From positions 1-32,828 of the forward strand of contig NZ_JASISR010000038.1 in NCBI RefSeq assembly GCF_030063245.1: a DNA stretch of 32,828 bases, given 5' to 3'. The position numbers were made by a program, and so were the translations under genes. The notes beneath the pieces were generated by a model. It searched no databases. It was not told the DNA's origin and worked only from the letters and a program-made list of their open reading frames with translations. Positions 1 through 9,024 of this stretch are shown here, piece by piece. Source of the DNA: Paenarthrobacter sp. PH39-S1 (GTDB lineage Bacteria; Actinomycetota; Actinomycetes; Actinomycetales; Micrococcaceae). Every line of letters starts with the position of its first letter. Positions within the stretch are counted from its first letter, which is position 1.

Positions 1-2
1 CT

Positions 3-77
3 GAACAGGTGTCCTTCTCTGTCTGGAAAATTTTGGCTTCGCAACTACTATTTTCCCAGCTCAAGGGGCACTTGTTC
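3..77. repeat. Imperfect inverted repeat (element A)
   Basis: The left arm at 3-15 (GAACAGGTGTCCT) matches the reverse complement of the right arm at 65-77 (GGGGCACTTGTTC) at 10 of 13 positions. A second, nested pair is visible inside (GGAAAAT near 28, ATTTTCC near 50). The element sits directly upstream of the truncated antitoxin, and the antitoxin frame is closed by a TAA at 82-84. The right arm shares TCAAGGGGCAC with another inverted repeat at 9769-9820. It could be the end of a small mobile element or a terminator of a gene outside the window; the window edge prevents a decision. Confidence 0.4.
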
Positions 78-123
78 GGTTTAACACACCCCTGTCAAAA
101 AGTTCTTACTCGCGGATCCGGGT

Positions 124-312
124 CTGATTGAGGACGTGCTCGCCGGCAAATCAGTAACAATTGAGAAGGCGGGCAAACCTTTGGTGGATCTTGTGCTGCA
201 TCAGGATCGCCCGGCAATAATTGGTGCGTTGCGCGGGCAGCTGGAGTATGACGACGAAACCTTTGATGATCCCGATAGCTCCATGTCCTCAATGTTCTAC
301 GGCGATCCCTAG
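124..312 (+). pseudogene. 5'-truncated Phd/YefM-type antitoxin remnant
   Basis: The frame ending at the TAG at 310-312 reads LIEDVLAGKSVTIEKAGKPL followed by VDLVLHQD, the pattern of the middle part of Phd/YefM antitoxins. It is followed by an acidic tail (YDDETFDDPDSSMSSMF) of the kind that normally wraps the toxin. The N-terminal DNA-binding half, including the usual start and the AKTxLS segment, is missing. Upstream the frame runs into unrelated sequence and a TAA at 82-84, and no start codon or ribosome binding site is present. The stop lies one base before the toxin ATG, the normal operon spacing. I read this as the 3' part of an antitoxin gene cut by whatever brought element A. Confidence 0.6.
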
Positions 313-313
313 C

Positions 314-586
314 ATGGTCAGGGCGTCGCTTCTGCTCGACATACATGTCCTGCTCTGGTTCCTGGCAGACAGCCCAAAGCTCGGGCCGGTCAGCCGCAAA
401 CACATACTCAGCGGCGCCAACGTCAATTACTCAGCAGCATCCGTCTGGGAACTCACCATTAAGTCGATGCTCGGCAAAATTGCTTTGCCAGCCGCTTTCG
501 ATACAGCTCTGGATTCTTCCGGATTGGAGGAACTGCAGATAACGGCTGCCCAGGCAAGGAGCAGCGGGCGAGATCTTCCCATGTCC
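314..586 (+). pseudogene. 3'-truncated VapC-like PIN-domain toxin remnant
   Basis: From the ATG at 314 about 91 residues resemble VapC PIN-domain ribonucleases. The first acidic residue is in LLLDIHVLLW (D9, with Ile in place of the common Thr of DTH), followed by SAASVWELTIK (E46) and LEELQITAAQARSSGRDLPM. Similarity stops exactly before a large palindrome at 590. The C-terminal third, which carries the HRDPFDR-type motif with the third and fourth acidic residues, is gone. The frame stays open to 1732 only because it runs antisense through the downstream genes. A toxin without these metal ligands should be inactive. Together with the truncated antitoxin it is a decayed toxin-antitoxin module. 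Confidence 0.6.
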
Positions 587-589
587 CTT

Positions 590-662
590 GCAAAAATGAC
601 GGCGGTTCCGCAAAATGATGCGCGCGCCGCGCATCATTTTGCGGGATGGGCGTCATTTTTGC
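590..662. terminator. Large nested palindrome between vapC remnant and citE-like gene
   Basis: The outer arms at 590-601 and 651-662 (GCAAAAATGACG and its exact complement) enclose inner arms at 608-624 and 628-644, a perfect 17-bp stem with a 3-nt loop. The two stems are separated by a 6/6 internal loop. The stop codon of the citE-like gene (653-655) lies in the outer arm. Read as minus-strand RNA, the hairpin is followed by UUUUUGC, so it may terminate the leucine operon. The A and T runs would allow use in both directions. It also marks the point where VapC similarity ends, so an inserted palindromic element is an alternative. Confidence 0.55.
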
Positions 663-1474
663 TGTGCAAGCCCGGCGCGCCGCAGGGTCTGGCGCGCGTG
701 TTTGAGGATGGGGCCGTCGATCATTTTGCCGTTGTACGCGAAGACACCCGATCCCGACGCGGCAGCGGCTGCAAGGAGCTCCCGAGCCAGGGCCACCTCC
801 TCCGGCGCCGGCGTATACGCATCGCGGATGACGGCGACCTGACCGGGATGGATGCAGGCCGTAGCGCCAAAGCCGGAGGCGACGGCGTCTCGTGCCTCCG
901 CGGCCAGGCCGTCCAGATCCGGAATGTTCACGTGGACGGCATCTATCGCCGTTTTGCCGAAGGCGCCGGCCGCCAGCAGGACACCCGACCGGGCGTGCGC
1001 GGCCACGGCGCGGTAGCCGCCGTCGTCCGTCCGGCTGGAGCTGCCGCCGAGGGAGGCAACCAAGTCCTCCGCGCCCCACATCAGCGCCACGACGTTGGGA
1101 GCCGTCGCGATCCTCGCAGCTTCCAGCACGCCGCGGGCTGTTTCACAGAGCGCGACGACGTCGAAGCCGTCCAGCGCGGACAGCGCCGAGGCGTCTTCGG
1201 CTTTGGCCACCATGATGGTCCGGTACTGCGTCTGTTTCAGCGCCGCAAGGTCCGCGTCCGCGTCTGCGGTGCCGAGCGGGTTGATGCGCACGATGGCCCG
1301 GCCGGGATCCTGCGGATTGCCGATCAGATGCCCGCGCGCGGCTGCCTTGTCCTTGGGTGCTACGGCGTCCTCGAGATCCAGGATCACCGCATCCGCCCGG
1401 TCCGCGGCCTTGGCATATCGTTCCGGACGATCCGCGGGGCAGAAGAGCAGGGCCGGGCCCATGCTAAACGTCAT
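653..1474 (-). CDS. CitE-like CoA-ester lyase (HpcH/HpaI family), probable (R)-HMG-CoA / citramalyl-CoA lyase
   Basis: This 273-residue TIM-barrel protein is of the CitE/HpcH type. The metal and substrate site is visible: LFCPADRPERYAKAADRADA then VILDLEDAVAPKDKA near the N-terminus, IVRINPLGT, LCETARGVLEAARIA and MWGAEDLVASLGG (Glu-Asp metal ligands), with the family's FGATACIHPGQV near the end. The start overlaps the MaoC stop (ATGA). Its place as the last gene of the cluster matches Rv2498c of M. tuberculosis, which was shown to cleave (R)-3-hydroxy-3-methylglutaryl-CoA and (S)-citramalyl-CoA. I infer it performs the HMG-CoA cleavage step of leucine breakdown, giving acetyl-CoA and acetoacetate. 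No classical HMG-CoA lyase is present in the window. Confidence 0.85.
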   Translation of the reverse strand: MTFSMGPALLFCPADRPERYAKAADRADAVILDLEDAVAPKDKAAARGHLIGNPQDPGRAIVRINPLGTADADADLAALKQTQYRTIMVAKAEDASALSALDGFDVVALCETARGVLEAARIATAPNVVALMWGAEDLVASLGGSSSRTDDGGYRAVAAHARSGVLLAAGAFGKTAIDAVHVNIPDLDGLAAEARDAVASGFGATACIHPGQVAVIRDAYTPAPEEVALARELLAAAAASGSGVFAYNGKMIDGPILKHARQTLRRAGLAQQK

Positions 1475-2085
1475 GATGTGGGCTCCTGGGTCGTCACGTG
1501 CGCGCCCGGGCGCCCCACCGGAGCTGCGTTCCGGTCATCGGCCAAGGCAGCCTGCGGCCGTGTGGGGATGCCCGCCGCGGCATGCCCTTCTTTGGTCCAC
1601 ATCAGGCAGCTGCGTTCCAGGGTTGCCACCACAACCCCGTTCTGGTTCCGGCCGGTGTGGGCCATGGTGACAATTCCCTGCCCGGGACGGGAGGCCGAAA
1701 GCCGTTTGCCGGTGATCACGGTCTCGGTATAGAGGGTGTCGCCGTGGAACAGCGGGTGCGGGAATTTCACATCGGTGAGGCTCAGCTGCGCGATGATCGT
1801 TCCCTGCGTCAGCTGTGACACGGACTGGCCGACGACGGTCGCCAGCGTGAACATCGAATTCACCAGCCGCTGCCCGAACGGCTGGGTGGAACTCCAGGCA
1901 GCGTCCAGATGCAGAGCCTGCGTGTTCATGGTCATGCTGGTGAACAGGACATTGTCCGCTTCCGTCACCGTCCGGCCGGGCTTGTGCGCATAAATCACAC
2001 CGGATTCCAGCTCATCGAAGTACAGTCCGCGCTGCTCGATCACCCTGGTCCCGCTCCCCTGCTCGGCCTGTGGCTGCACACTCAT
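1471..2085 (-). CDS. MaoC-like hot-dog hydratase (probable 3-methylglutaconyl/itaconyl-CoA hydratase)
   Basis: The protein has 204 residues and a MaoC-type hot-dog fold. The segment [20 protein letters not shown], followed by HLD, is the hydratase 2 type active-site region (Asp and His). [20 protein letters not shown] is the second conserved strand region. The last 35 residues are low-complexity and probably disordered. The gene overlaps scoB upstream and the citE-like gene downstream by four bases each (ATGA), so all three are translationally coupled. The homologue in the same position of the mycobacterial cluster (Rv2499c) hydrates unsaturated branched CoA esters. The likely reaction here is 3-methylglutaconyl-CoA to HMG-CoA. 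Confidence 0.8.
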   Translation of the reverse strand: MSVQPQAEQGSGTRVIEQRGLYFDELESGVIYAHKPGRTVTEADNVLFTSMTMNTQALHLDAAWSSTQPFGQRLVNSMFTLATVVGQSVSQLTQGTIIAQLSLTDVKFPHPLFHGDTLYTETVITGKRLSASRPGQGIVTMAHTGRNQNGVVVATLERSCLMWTKEGHAAAGIPTRPQAALADDRNAAPVGRPGAHVTTQEPTS

Positions 2086-2735
2086 ACGAGGTCCACATCG
2101 TGCATCTCCACCAGAAGCTCCGCGCCAGTGGCCGCATGGACCTCATCGACGGTGACCCCGGGCGCAACCTCGCGCAGCACCAGCCCGTCCGCCGTCACGT
2201 CGATCACGGCAAGATCGGTGATGATGCGGTCCACGCAGCCCTTGCCGGTCAGCGGGAGGGTGCAGTGCTTAAGGATTTTCGGTTTGCCGGTGCGGTCCAC
2301 GTGCTCCATCATGATGATCAACCGTTTGGCACCGAAGACCAGATCCATCGCGCCGCCCATGCCCTTGACCATTTTGCCCGGGATCATCCAGTTGGCCAGG
2401 TCGCCGTTCTCGGCCACTTCCATGGCGCCGAGGACCGCCACATCCACGTGGCCGCCACGGACCATACCGAAGGACACCGCGGAATCGAAGAACGCCGCTC
2501 CCTTATTCACGGTGACGGTCTCCTTCCCGGCGTTGATCATATCCGGATCGACGTTCTCCTCGGTAGGGTACGGTCCGGTGCCCAGAATCCCGTTTTCGGA
2601 ATGCAGGACAACTTCGACGCCGGCGGGAATGTAATTGGGAATCAGCGTCGGCATGCCAATGCCGAGGTTGACGTACTGGCCGTTCTTCAGTTCCTTGGCC
2701 ACGCGGGCCGCGAGTTCGTTGCGTGTGAGTGCCAT
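2082..2735 (-). CDS. scoB: 3-oxoacid CoA-transferase subunit B
   Basis: The 217-residue beta subunit of succinyl-CoA:3-oxoacid CoA-transferase. The family signature with the catalytic glutamate is [10 protein letters not shown] near residue 47; this Glu forms the glutamyl-CoA thioester. [16 protein letters not shown] and the [18 protein letters not shown] segment are also typical. It starts one base after the scoA stop and overlaps the MaoC gene by four bases. With ScoA it would convert the acetoacetate made by the CitE-type lyase into acetoacetyl-CoA at the expense of succinyl-CoA. The length is normal for the subunit. Confidence 0.92.
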   Translation of the reverse strand: MALTRNELAARVAKELKNGQYVNLGIGMPTLIPNYIPAGVEVVLHSENGILGTGPYPTEENVDPDMINAGKETVTVNKGAAFFDSAVSFGMVRGGHVDVAVLGAMEVAENGDLANWMIPGKMVKGMGGAMDLVFGAKRLIIMMEHVDRTGKPKILKHCTLPLTGKGCVDRIITDLAVIDVTADGLVLREVAPGVTVDEVHAATGAELLVEMHDVDLV

Positions 2736-2736
2736 G

Positions 2737-3654
2737 TCAGGCTCCCTTCATTGCGGTCGCGGCGTCCCGGTGCTCGACGGGGGCCGTGTCCCGGTGCTCG
2801 ACGGAGGCCGCCCGCGGCCGAGCGTGGTCGACCCTCGGGGTCGGGTCGACCAGGACGGCGGGCGCGGTCAGCGGATCAGGATCGACGACGGCGGGGGCGG
2901 CGACGGTGCGCTTTTCGATGCGTTTCTCGCTGTGCGGCGCCCCGACCGGAACATGCACCACGCGCTGGACGAAGATCCCGGGGACGTGAATATGTTCCGG
3001 ATCGAGCTCGCCCGGCTCCACCAGCTCCTCGACCTCCGCAATCGTGATCTTGCCGGCCATCGCGCAGAGGGGATTGAAATTCATCGCGGTGGCGTGGAAG
3101 ATCAGGTTCCCGTGCCGGTCCCCGCGCTGCGCATGCACCAGGGCAAAGTCCGGATTTACCGACTCCTCCAGGACATAGTCGGCGCCTCCGAAGCTGCGCA
3201 CCTCCTTAGGTTCCGAGGCAATCGCAACGTTGCCGCCGCCGTCGTACTTCCTCGGCAGGCCACCCTCGCTGACCTGCGTGCCGACACCTGCGGTGGTGTA
3301 AAAGGCCGGAATGCCGGCGCCGCCCGCGCGCAGCTTCTCGGCCAAGGTTCCCTGCGGTGTGAGCTCGACCTCCAATTCGCCGGCCAGGAATTGCCGGGCG
3401 AACTCTTTGTTTTCCCCGACGTAGGAGGACGTGGTGCGGCGGATCCTGCCGTCCGAGAGCAGGATGCCCAACCCCCAGTCATCCACGCCGCAATTGTTGC
3501 TGATGGTCTCGAGCTCTTTGGTGCCCTGATCGTGCAGGGCAGCGATTAAGGCCACGGGAATCCCGCACAGGCCGAACCCGCCGACGGCCAGCGAGGCACC
3601 GTCGGGAATGTCGGCGACGGCCTCTGCCGCGGTGCGGACAACTTTGTTGATCAT
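2737..3654 (-). CDS. scoA: 3-oxoacid CoA-transferase subunit A with repeat-bearing C-terminal tail
   Basis: The start was set at the ATG at 3654 (MINKVV), preceded by GAAAGGGAT; earlier in-frame starts lack a ribosome binding site and homology. The first 235 or so residues are a normal Sco[14 protein letters not shown] (CoA-binding glycine region), [14 protein letters not shown] and [18 protein letters not shown]. The family usually ends soon after FVQRVV. Here about 65 further residues follow, rich in Pro, Ala, Val and Asp, with an 8-residue repeat ([16 protein letters not shown]) encoded by a 24-bp tandem duplication and a 26-bp palindrome. The tail is probably disordered. The gene lies 165 bp downstream of the acyl-CoA dehydrogenase and is coupled to scoB. 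Confidence 0.88.
   Translation of the reverse strand: MINKVVRTAAEAVADIPDGASLAVGGFGLCGIPVALIAALHDQGTKELETISNNCGVDDWGLGILLSDGRIRRTTSSYVGENKEFARQFLAGELEVELTPQGTLAEKLRAGGAGIPAFYTTAGVGTQVSEGGLPRKYDGGGNVAIASEPKEVRSFGGADYVLEESVNPDFALVHAQRGDRHGNLIFHATAMNFNPLCAMAGKITIAEVEELVEPGELDPEHIHVPGIFVQRVVHVPVGAPHSEKRIEKRTVAAPAVVDPDPLTAPAVLVDPTPRVDHARPRAASVEHRDTAPVEHRDAATAMKGA
2764..2851. repeat. 24-bp tandem duplication and adjacent palindrome in the scoA 3' end
   Basis: Two 24-bp copies at 2764-2787 and 2788-2811 begin GTCCCGGTGCTCGACGG and differ at two positions. They are followed by a palindrome at 2826-2851 with perfect 9-bp arms (GGTCGACCC / GGGTCGACC). Both are multiples of, or compatible with, the reading frame and encode the non-canonical tail of ScoA. 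Confidence 0.75.
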
Positions 3655-3749
3655 CGTTGATCCCTTTCTGCGCAGTTTCGTCTGGGTTGTTTCGATCATA
3701 GGGCTTGGCTTGCGCCCTCCGTGCGGTGCATCCTGACAGGATGCCTTGG

Positions 3750-3793
3750 ATATGGACGGATGCCGTGGAAATTCCCACGGCATCCGTCCATAT
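3750..3793. repeat. Perfect 19-bp inverted repeat between acyl-CoA dehydrogenase and scoA
   Basis: The arms at 3750-3768 (ATATGGACGGATGCCGTGG) and 3775-3793 are perfect complements separated by six bases (AAATTC). It lies 26 bp downstream of the acyl-CoA dehydrogenase stop and about 95 bp upstream of scoA, inside an otherwise tightly packed minus-strand operon. No T-run follows, so a strong intrinsic terminator is not obvious. A processing or mRNA-stabilising hairpin, partial attenuator or palindromic repeat element are the alternatives. Confidence 0.7.
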
Positions 3794-3819
3794 GACCGGC
3801 GTCCTGTTCCACCGGTGGC

Positions 3820-4983
3820 CTAGAGGCCCAGATCCCGGGCGATCAGCATGAGCTGGACCTCGGTGGTGCCTTCCCCGACCTCGAGAATCTTCGAGTCGCG
3901 GTAATGCCGGGACACCGTGAATTCATTGATGAACCCGTAGCCGCCGAACACCTGGGTCGCGTCCCTGGCGTTGTCCATTGCGGCCTCGCCGGCGACCATT
4001 TTGGCGATGGCTGCCTGCACCTTGAACGGCTTCCCGGCCAGCATCCGCGCGGCGGCATCATAGTAGGCCAGCCGCGCGGTGTGCGCCCGGGCCTGCATCC
4101 GGGCGATTTTGAACGAGATGCCCTGGTACTTGCCGATATTGTGGCCGAAGGCATGACGGTCCTTGGCGTAGCGGACGGATTCGTCCACGCAGCCCTGCGC
4201 GGCACCTGTGGCCAGGGCGGCGATGGCGATCCGCCCCTCGTCCAAAATGCTGAGGAAGTTCGCGAAGCCCCGGCCCTGCACTCCCAGCAGGTTGGCCCCG
4301 GGAACGCGGACGTCCTGGAGCGTGAGCGGATGGGTGTCCGAGGCGTTCCAGCCCACCTTGTTGTAGGCCTTCTCCGCCTTGAACCCTGGCGTATCGGTGG
4401 GGACCAGAATAGTGGAGATCTCCTTCTTAACCGACCCGTCGGCGCGCTCGGATGTCCCGGTGACGGCGGTGACGGTGACCAGTTTGGTGATGTCCGTCCC
4501 GGAGTTGGTGATGAATTCCTTGTTGCCGTTGATGACCCACTGCCCATCCTCCAGATGCGCATGGGTTTTGGTGCCGCCTGCATCGGATCCGGCCTCGGGT
4601 TCAGTCAGTCCGAACCCGGCGAGCGCCTTGCCCGAGGCCAACAGCGGCAGCCACTGGCTCTTTTGCTCCTCGGTGCCGAACCGGTGAACCGGCATGGCGC
4701 CGAGCGAAACGCCCGCTTCCAGGGTGATGGCAACGGATTGGTCGACGCGTCCCAGCTGCTCCAGCGCCAGCGCCAGCGCGAAGTAGTCTCCGCCCTGTCC
4801 GCCGTATTCCTCCGGGAACGGCAGTCCAAATAGGCCCATGTCCGCCATCTGCGAGACAATCTCGTACGGGAAGCTGTGCTCCTCGTCGTGCTTGGCCGAC
4901 ACCGGAGCGACCACGTTGTCGGCGAAGTCGCGCACGGCATCGCTGAGGTCCTGGTAGTCCTCGCTGAGTTCAAAATCAGGCAT
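3820..4983 (-). CDS. Acyl-CoA dehydrogenase (probable isovaleryl-CoA dehydrogenase of the leucine operon)
   Basis: A 387-residue FAD enzyme of the acyl-CoA dehydrogenase family. [19 protein letters not shown] and [14 protein letters not shown] are the FAD/substrate signatures; [12 protein letters not shown] and the C-terminal [19 protein letters not shown] complete it. The catalytic Glu appears to be E371 in GEGT, the SCAD/MCAD position. In vertebrate isovaleryl-CoA dehydrogenase this position is Ala and the base sits in another helix, where this protein reads LDEGR with Gly aligned. The gene overlaps mccA by eight bases. Position in the cluster (equivalent to FadE19 in mycobacteria) suggests isovaleryl-CoA oxidation, possibly with broader short branched-chain specificity. 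Confidence 0.85.
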   Translation of the reverse strand: MPDFELSEDYQDLSDAVRDFADNVVAPVSAKHDEEHSFPYEIVSQMADMGLFGLPFPEEYGGQGGDYFALALALEQLGRVDQSVAITLEAGVSLGAMPVHRFGTEEQKSQWLPLLASGKALAGFGLTEPEAGSDAGGTKTHAHLEDGQWVINGNKEFITNSGTDITKLVTVTAVTGTSERADGSVKKEISTILVPTDTPGFKAEKAYNKVGWNASDTHPLTLQDVRVPGANLLGVQGRGFANFLSILDEGRIAIAALATGAAQGCVDESVRYAKDRHAFGHNIGKYQGISFKIARMQARAHTARLAYYDAAARMLAGKPFKVQAAIAKMVAGEAAMDNARDATQVFGGYGFINEFTVSRHYRDSKILEVGEGTTEVQLMLIARDLGL

Positions 4984-7303
4984 TGCTGGGAGCTCCTTCT
5001 GGATCTGCTGCTGTGGGAGTTGTCGCTGTGGGGGTCTCTACGGGATCTGCTGGGTGCCGGCTCTCTGCGGCGGCCACGGCGGCAGGGACGGTGTGAATCG
5101 TGGCCACCACCTGATCGGCCTTCACCAAGTCCCCTGGCCTGACGCTGATGTGGACGGTGCCGGCCACCGATGCCACCAGCTGGTGTTCCATCTTCATGGC
5201 CTCGACGGCCAGCAGCGTCTGACCTGGTTCGACGGCGTCGCCGTTGCCGACATTGACGGCGACAACGGTGCCAGGCATGGGCGAGCGGACCTGCGGATCC
5301 GCTGCGCCCTCCTCGCGGGCGATCCCCGCGAGAACCGCTGCAAGCTGCTCTTCTCGGCTGCGCAGCCGCAGTTCGCAGGCGAATCCGGACTCGCCGATCC
5401 AGACGGATGCGCCGTCGCGCGCCACGTGGATGCCGCGGGAGAATCCGTCGTACTCGATCCGGCCGGCGGCTCCAGCGTCGTGCCGGTAGGTGGCAAGCAC
5501 CGGCGCACCGTCAGCAACGGCCACATCGCCGCGCACACCGTCGCCGGATCGGACCATGCCGGCCAGCTGGACGGTCACGGATTCAGTGGCACCGAGCGCA
5601 AACTCATACCGCAGTGGCCGGTGCCGTCCCAGCCGCCAGCCATCACGGGAGTGCCACGGACCGGTGGCGGGGGCGCCGCAGTCGCCCGTTCGCCAGCCAT
5701 CACGGGAGTGCCACGGACCGGTGCCGGGGGCGCCGCAGTCGCCCGTTCGCCAGCCATCACGGGAGTGCCACGGACCGGTGCCGGGCGTGCCGTCGTCGTT
5801 CCTTCCATCATCCAGCGTCCCGGGGTAGACGCCCGAGGCAAACAGGTACAGGGCGGCCGCGGCCAGCAGGGCGTCGTCCGCCTGCCGGAACGTCAGCCCC
5901 GGCAACTTGCGCTCGATCATGGTGGTGTCCAGCCGCCCGGCCAGCACATCCGCATCGGCAACGAGCAGCCGCAGGTACTCGATGTTCGTGCCGAGCCCGA
6001 GCACGGTGGTGTCCGCGAGCGCCCGGTCCAGCCGCGCCAGCGCCTGTCCCCTGTCCGCGCCCCAGGCGATCACCTTGGCCAGCATCGGGTCGTAATCCGA
6101 ACCGATCCCCAGCCCCGGCAGCAGCGACGAATCCACCCGCACGCCGTCTCCCGTCGGCTCCGCCAGCGCCAGCACCCTCCCGCTGGTGGGCAGGAAACCC
6201 CGCGCCGGATTCTCCGCGTAGACCCGCGCCTCGACGGCGTGCCCGGTGAGCGCCACGTCGTCCTGCCGGAGGGTCAGCGGCTGCCCGGCGGCAATGCGGA
6301 TCTGCCACTGCACCAGATCCAGCCCGGTGACCATCTCGGTGACCGGGTGCTCCACCTGCAGCCGGGTATTCATTTCCATAAAAAAGAATTCATCCGGCGC
6401 CGTGTCCGAGACCAGGAACTCCACCGTGCCCGCACCGCTGTAGCCGACGCTGCGGGCAGCCTTGCAGGCGGCTTCGCCGATCCGCGCGCGGGTGGCGCCG
6501 CCGTCGTTCAATGACTCCAGCAGGGACGACGGTGCTTCCTCGATGACCTTCTGGTGCCGGCGCTGCAGCGAGCATTCGCGCTCGCCCAGATGGATCACGT
6601 TGCCGTGGTTGTCCGCCAGGACCTGGACCTCGATATGCCGCGGGGCTGCCACCAGCCGCTCCATAAAGAGCGTGTCGTCGCCGAAGGCGGACGCCGCAAC
6701 CCGACGCGCGGTGACAAGTGTCGCCGCCAGGTCTTCGGGGCGCTCCACCACGTGCATTCCCTTGCCGCCTCCCCCGGCGGAGGGCTTGATCAGCAACGGG
6801 TAGCCGACGCCGTCGGCCGCCGCGACCAGTTGATCGTTGGTCAGCCCGGGCTCGGCGATGCCCGGCACCACCGGAACACCGTGCGCCATCACATGGTTTT
6901 TCGAACGGATCTTGTCGCCCATCATGTTCAGCGCGTGCACGCCGGGTCCGATGAATGCCACACCGGCGTCCGCGAGTGCGCGGGCAAATCCCTCGTTCTC
7001 GGACAGGAAGCCGTAACCGGGATGCACGGCCTGGGCCCCGGTGGCTCTGACCGCGGCCAGGATGGCGTCCGTATTCAGGTAGCTGAGCTGCGCCGCGGCC
7101 GGCCCGATCCGCACGGCCTCGTCAGCCAACCGCACGTGCCGGGCGTCGGCGTCGGCATCGCTGTACACGGCCACGGAACGGATCCCCATCCCGCGCAGGG
7201 TGGCAAAGATGCGGCAGGCGATCTCGCCGCGGTTGGCCACCAGCACAGTACTGAATGTCGCAGCGGCGGGCGAGGATGTATTCGGAGGGACGAAAAGTGT
7301 CAT
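4976..7303 (-). CDS. mccA: Methylcrotonyl-CoA carboxylase biotin-carboxylase/BCCP subunit
   Basis: The start was placed at the ATG at 7303 (MTLFVPPN), four bases after the mccB stop and preceded by AGGA; this gives 775 residues. The order is biotin carboxylase N-domain ([20 protein letters not shown]), ATP-grasp ([54 protein letters not shown]), C-domain, linker, then BCCP with biotinyl lysine about K704 in VEAMKMEH. Residues about 500-556 of the linker hold three copies of a 19-residue unit ([18 protein letters not shown]). One copy looks native and two look inserted. A 35-residue Pro/Thr/Ala tail follows the BCCP. With MccB it carboxylates 3-methylcrotonyl-CoA; acyl-CoA specificity is inferred from the leucine cluster. 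Confidence 0.9.
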   Translation of the reverse strand: MTLFVPPNTSSPAAATFSTVLVANRGEIACRIFATLRGMGIRSVAVYSDADADARHVRLADEAVRIGPAAAQLSYLNTDAILAAVRATGAQAVHPGYGFLSENEGFARALADAGVAFIGPGVHALNMMGDKIRSKNHVMAHGVPVVPGIAEPGLTNDQLVAAADGVGYPLLIKPSAGGGGKGMHVVERPEDLAATLVTARRVAASAFGDDTLFMERLVAAPRHIEVQVLADNHGNVIHLGERECSLQRRHQKVIEEAPSSLLESLNDGGATRARIGEAACKAARSVGYSGAGTVEFLVSDTAPDEFFFMEMNTRLQVEHPVTEMVTGLDLVQWQIRIAAGQPLTLRQDDVALTGHAVEARVYAENPARGFLPTSGRVLALAEPTGDGVRVDSSLLPGLGIGSDYDPMLAKVIAWGADRGQALARLDRALADTTVLGLGTNIEYLRLLVADADVLAGRLDTTMIERKLPGLTFRQADDALLAAAALYLFASGVYPGTLDDGRNDDGTPGTGPWHSRDGWRTGDCGAPGTGPWHSRDGWRTGDCGAPATGPWHSRDGWRLGRHRPLRYEFALGATESVTVQLAGMVRSGDGVRGDVAVADGAPVLATYRHDAGAAGRIEYDGFSRGIHVARDGASVWIGESGFACELRLRSREEQLAAVLAGIAREEGAADPQVRSPMPGTVVAVNVGNGDAVEPGQTLLAVEAMKMEHQLVASVAGTVHISVRPGDLVKADQVVATIHTVPAAVAAAESRHPADPVETPTATTPTAADPEGAPSNA
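5641..5790. repeat. 57-bp in-frame tandem repeat in mccA
   Basis: Copies begin CATCACGGGAGTGCCACGG at 5641, 5698 and 5755, an exact 57-bp period. Copies 1 and 2 differ by one base (GGTGGCGGG versus GGTGCCGGG). Copy 3 matches for about 30 bp and then diverges. The period is 19 codons, so the frame is kept. Near identity of the copies implies recent duplication. Confidence 0.9.
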
Positions 7304-7307
7304 AGGG

Positions 7308-8915
7308 TCACATCCTGAAGAGGCCGAAGGAAGTGTCCGGCAGCGGCGCTTGGGCACAGACATCGAGGGCGAGACCCAGCACGGTCCGCGTGTCAGCAGG
7401 GTCAATAACGCCGTCGTCCCACAGCCGGGCGGTGGAATAGTAGGGGCTGCCCTGATCCTCGTACTGTGCCTTGATCGGGGCCTTGAACGATTCCTCCTCG
7501 GCCGCGGACCATTGCCCGCCGCGGCCCTCGATCTGCTCGCGCTTGACGGTGGCCAGCACCGAGGCGGCCTGGTTGCCGCCCATCACGGAGATCCGGCTGG
7601 CCGGCCACATCCAGAGGAAGCGCGGGCCGTAGGCGCGTCCGCACATCGAGTAATTGCCGGCACCGAATGAGCCGCCGACGACGACGGTCAGCTTGGGTAC
7701 GCGGGCTGTGGCGACGGCGGTGACCATCTTGGCGCCGTTCTTGGCGATGCCGCCCTGCTCATAGTCCTTGCCGACCATGAAACCGGAGAGGTTCTGCAGG
7801 AAGATCAAAGGAATCCCGCGCTGGTCACACAGTTCGATGAAGTGCGCACCCTTGAGGGCGGATTCGCTGAAGAGCACACCGTTGTTGGCGATGATGCCCA
7901 CCGGGTGGCCGTGCAGGCGGGCAAAGCCGGTGACCAACGTGGTGCCGTAGTTCTTTTTGAATTCGTGGAAACGGCTGCCGTCCACGATCCGCGCGATGAT
8001 TTCGTGCGCATCATAGGGGGTGTTGAGGTCAGTGGGTACCGCACCGTACAGGTCCGCCGGGTCGGCTTCCGGCTCGATGCTGGTTTCCATATCCCAGGCC
8101 GGAGCTGCCGGTCGGGGCAGAGTGGCGACAATGTCGCGGACAATCTGCAGCGCATGCTGGTCATTTTCGGCCAGATGGTCGGTGACGCCGGAAATTTTGG
8201 AGTGCACGTCCCCACCGCCGAGCTCCTCGGCCGTGACAATCTCCCCGATGGCGGCCTTTACCAGCGGGGGGCCACCCAGAAAGATGGTGCCCTGGTTGCG
8301 CACGATGACCGTCTCGTCGCTCATCGCGGGGACGTAGGCGCCGCCGGCGGTGCAGGAGCCCATCACGGAGGCGATCTGCGGAATTTTGGCCGCGGAAAGC
8401 TGTGCCTGGTTGAAGAAGATCCGGCCGAAGTGCTCCTTGTCCGGGAAGACCTCGTCCTGCTTGGGCAGGAATGCGCCGCCGGAATCCACCAGGTAAATGC
8501 ACGGCAGCCGGTTCTCCAGCGCGATCTCCTGCGCCCGCAGATGCTTCTTGACCGTCATCGGGTAATACGTTCCACCCTTAACGGTGGCGTCGTTGGAGAT
8601 GACCAGCACCTGCCGGCCGTGCACCAGGCCGATGCCGGCAATCACCCCGGCGCCGGGCGAATCGTTGCCGTACATGCCGTTGGCGGCCAGCGGGGCAATT
8701 TCCAGGAACGGGCTGCCCTCATCGAGCAGCTGGTCGACGCGGTCCCGCGGGAGCAGCTTTCCGCGGGCCACGTGGCGGACCCGTGAACGCTCCGGGCCAC
8801 CCAACGCGGTTGCCGCCAACCGTTCGCGCAGCTCCACCGCCAATGCAAGCTGCGCAGCCTTATTCCCGGCGTACGGCGCGCTGCCCGGGTCCACCCGGCT
8901 TTCAATCGTCTCCAT
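7308..8915 (-). CDS. mccB: Methylcrotonyl-CoA carboxylase carboxyltransferase subunit
   Basis: The start was set at the ATG at 8915 ([11 protein letters not shown]), six bases after GGGAAG; this gives 535 residues, normal for the subunit. The protein is an acetyl-CoA carboxylase type carboxyltransferase with two crotonase-like halves. The N-half has [40 protein letters not shown] and [18 protein letters not shown]. The C-half has [39 protein letters not shown] and [20 protein letters not shown]. These glycine-rich loops form the oxyanion holes and match the methylcrotonyl type. It is the first gene of the minus-strand leucine operon, downstream of a putative TetR operator. Confidence 0.92.
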   Translation of the reverse strand: METIESRVDPGSAPYAGNKAAQLALAVELRERLAATALGGPERSRVRHVARGKLLPRDRVDQLLDEGSPFLEIAPLAANGMYGNDSPGAGVIAGIGLVHGRQVLVISNDATVKGGTYYPMTVKKHLRAQEIALENRLPCIYLVDSGGAFLPKQDEVFPDKEHFGRIFFNQAQLSAAKIPQIASVMGSCTAGGAYVPAMSDETVIVRNQGTIFLGGPPLVKAAIGEIVTAEELGGGDVHSKISGVTDHLAENDQHALQIVRDIVATLPRPAAPAWDMETSIEPEADPADLYGAVPTDLNTPYDAHEIIARIVDGSRFHEFKKNYGTTLVTGFARLHGHPVGIIANNGVLFSESALKGAHFIELCDQRGIPLIFLQNLSGFMVGKDYEQGGIAKNGAKMVTAVATARVPKLTVVVGGSFGAGNYSMCGRAYGPRFLWMWPASRISVMGGNQAASVLATVKREQIEGRGGQWSAAEEESFKAPIKAQYEDQGSPYYSTARLWDDGVIDPADTRTVLGLALDVCAQAPLPDTSFGLFRM

Positions 8916-8959
8916 CGACAACTTCCCGCTTCCTCGCATCCGCCGGCATCGCATTTTGG

Positions 8960-8977
8960 TTAGTGACTGTTAACTGA
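8960..8977. promoter_or_regulatory. Putative TetR operator between mccB and tetR
   Basis: The divergent 109-bp gap holds the imperfect palindrome TTAGTGA-CTGT-TAACTGA (5 of 7 positions symmetric). It lies 45 bp upstream of mccB and 47 bp upstream of the chosen tetR start. Position and form fit a site from which the TetR protein would control both itself and the leucine operon. No strong -35/-10 pair could be assigned. Confidence 0.4.
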
Positions 8978-9024
8978 GTTTAGGCTAGTCTGTCTTATCT
9001 GTGATGTCCACTATGGAAGGAATG

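Noticed and set aside
221-1732. 503-codon plus-strand open frame beginning near vapC
   Set aside because: Only the part from 314 to about 586 resembles a protein family. The rest is antisense to the citE-like and MaoC genes and stays open because of high G+C third positions.
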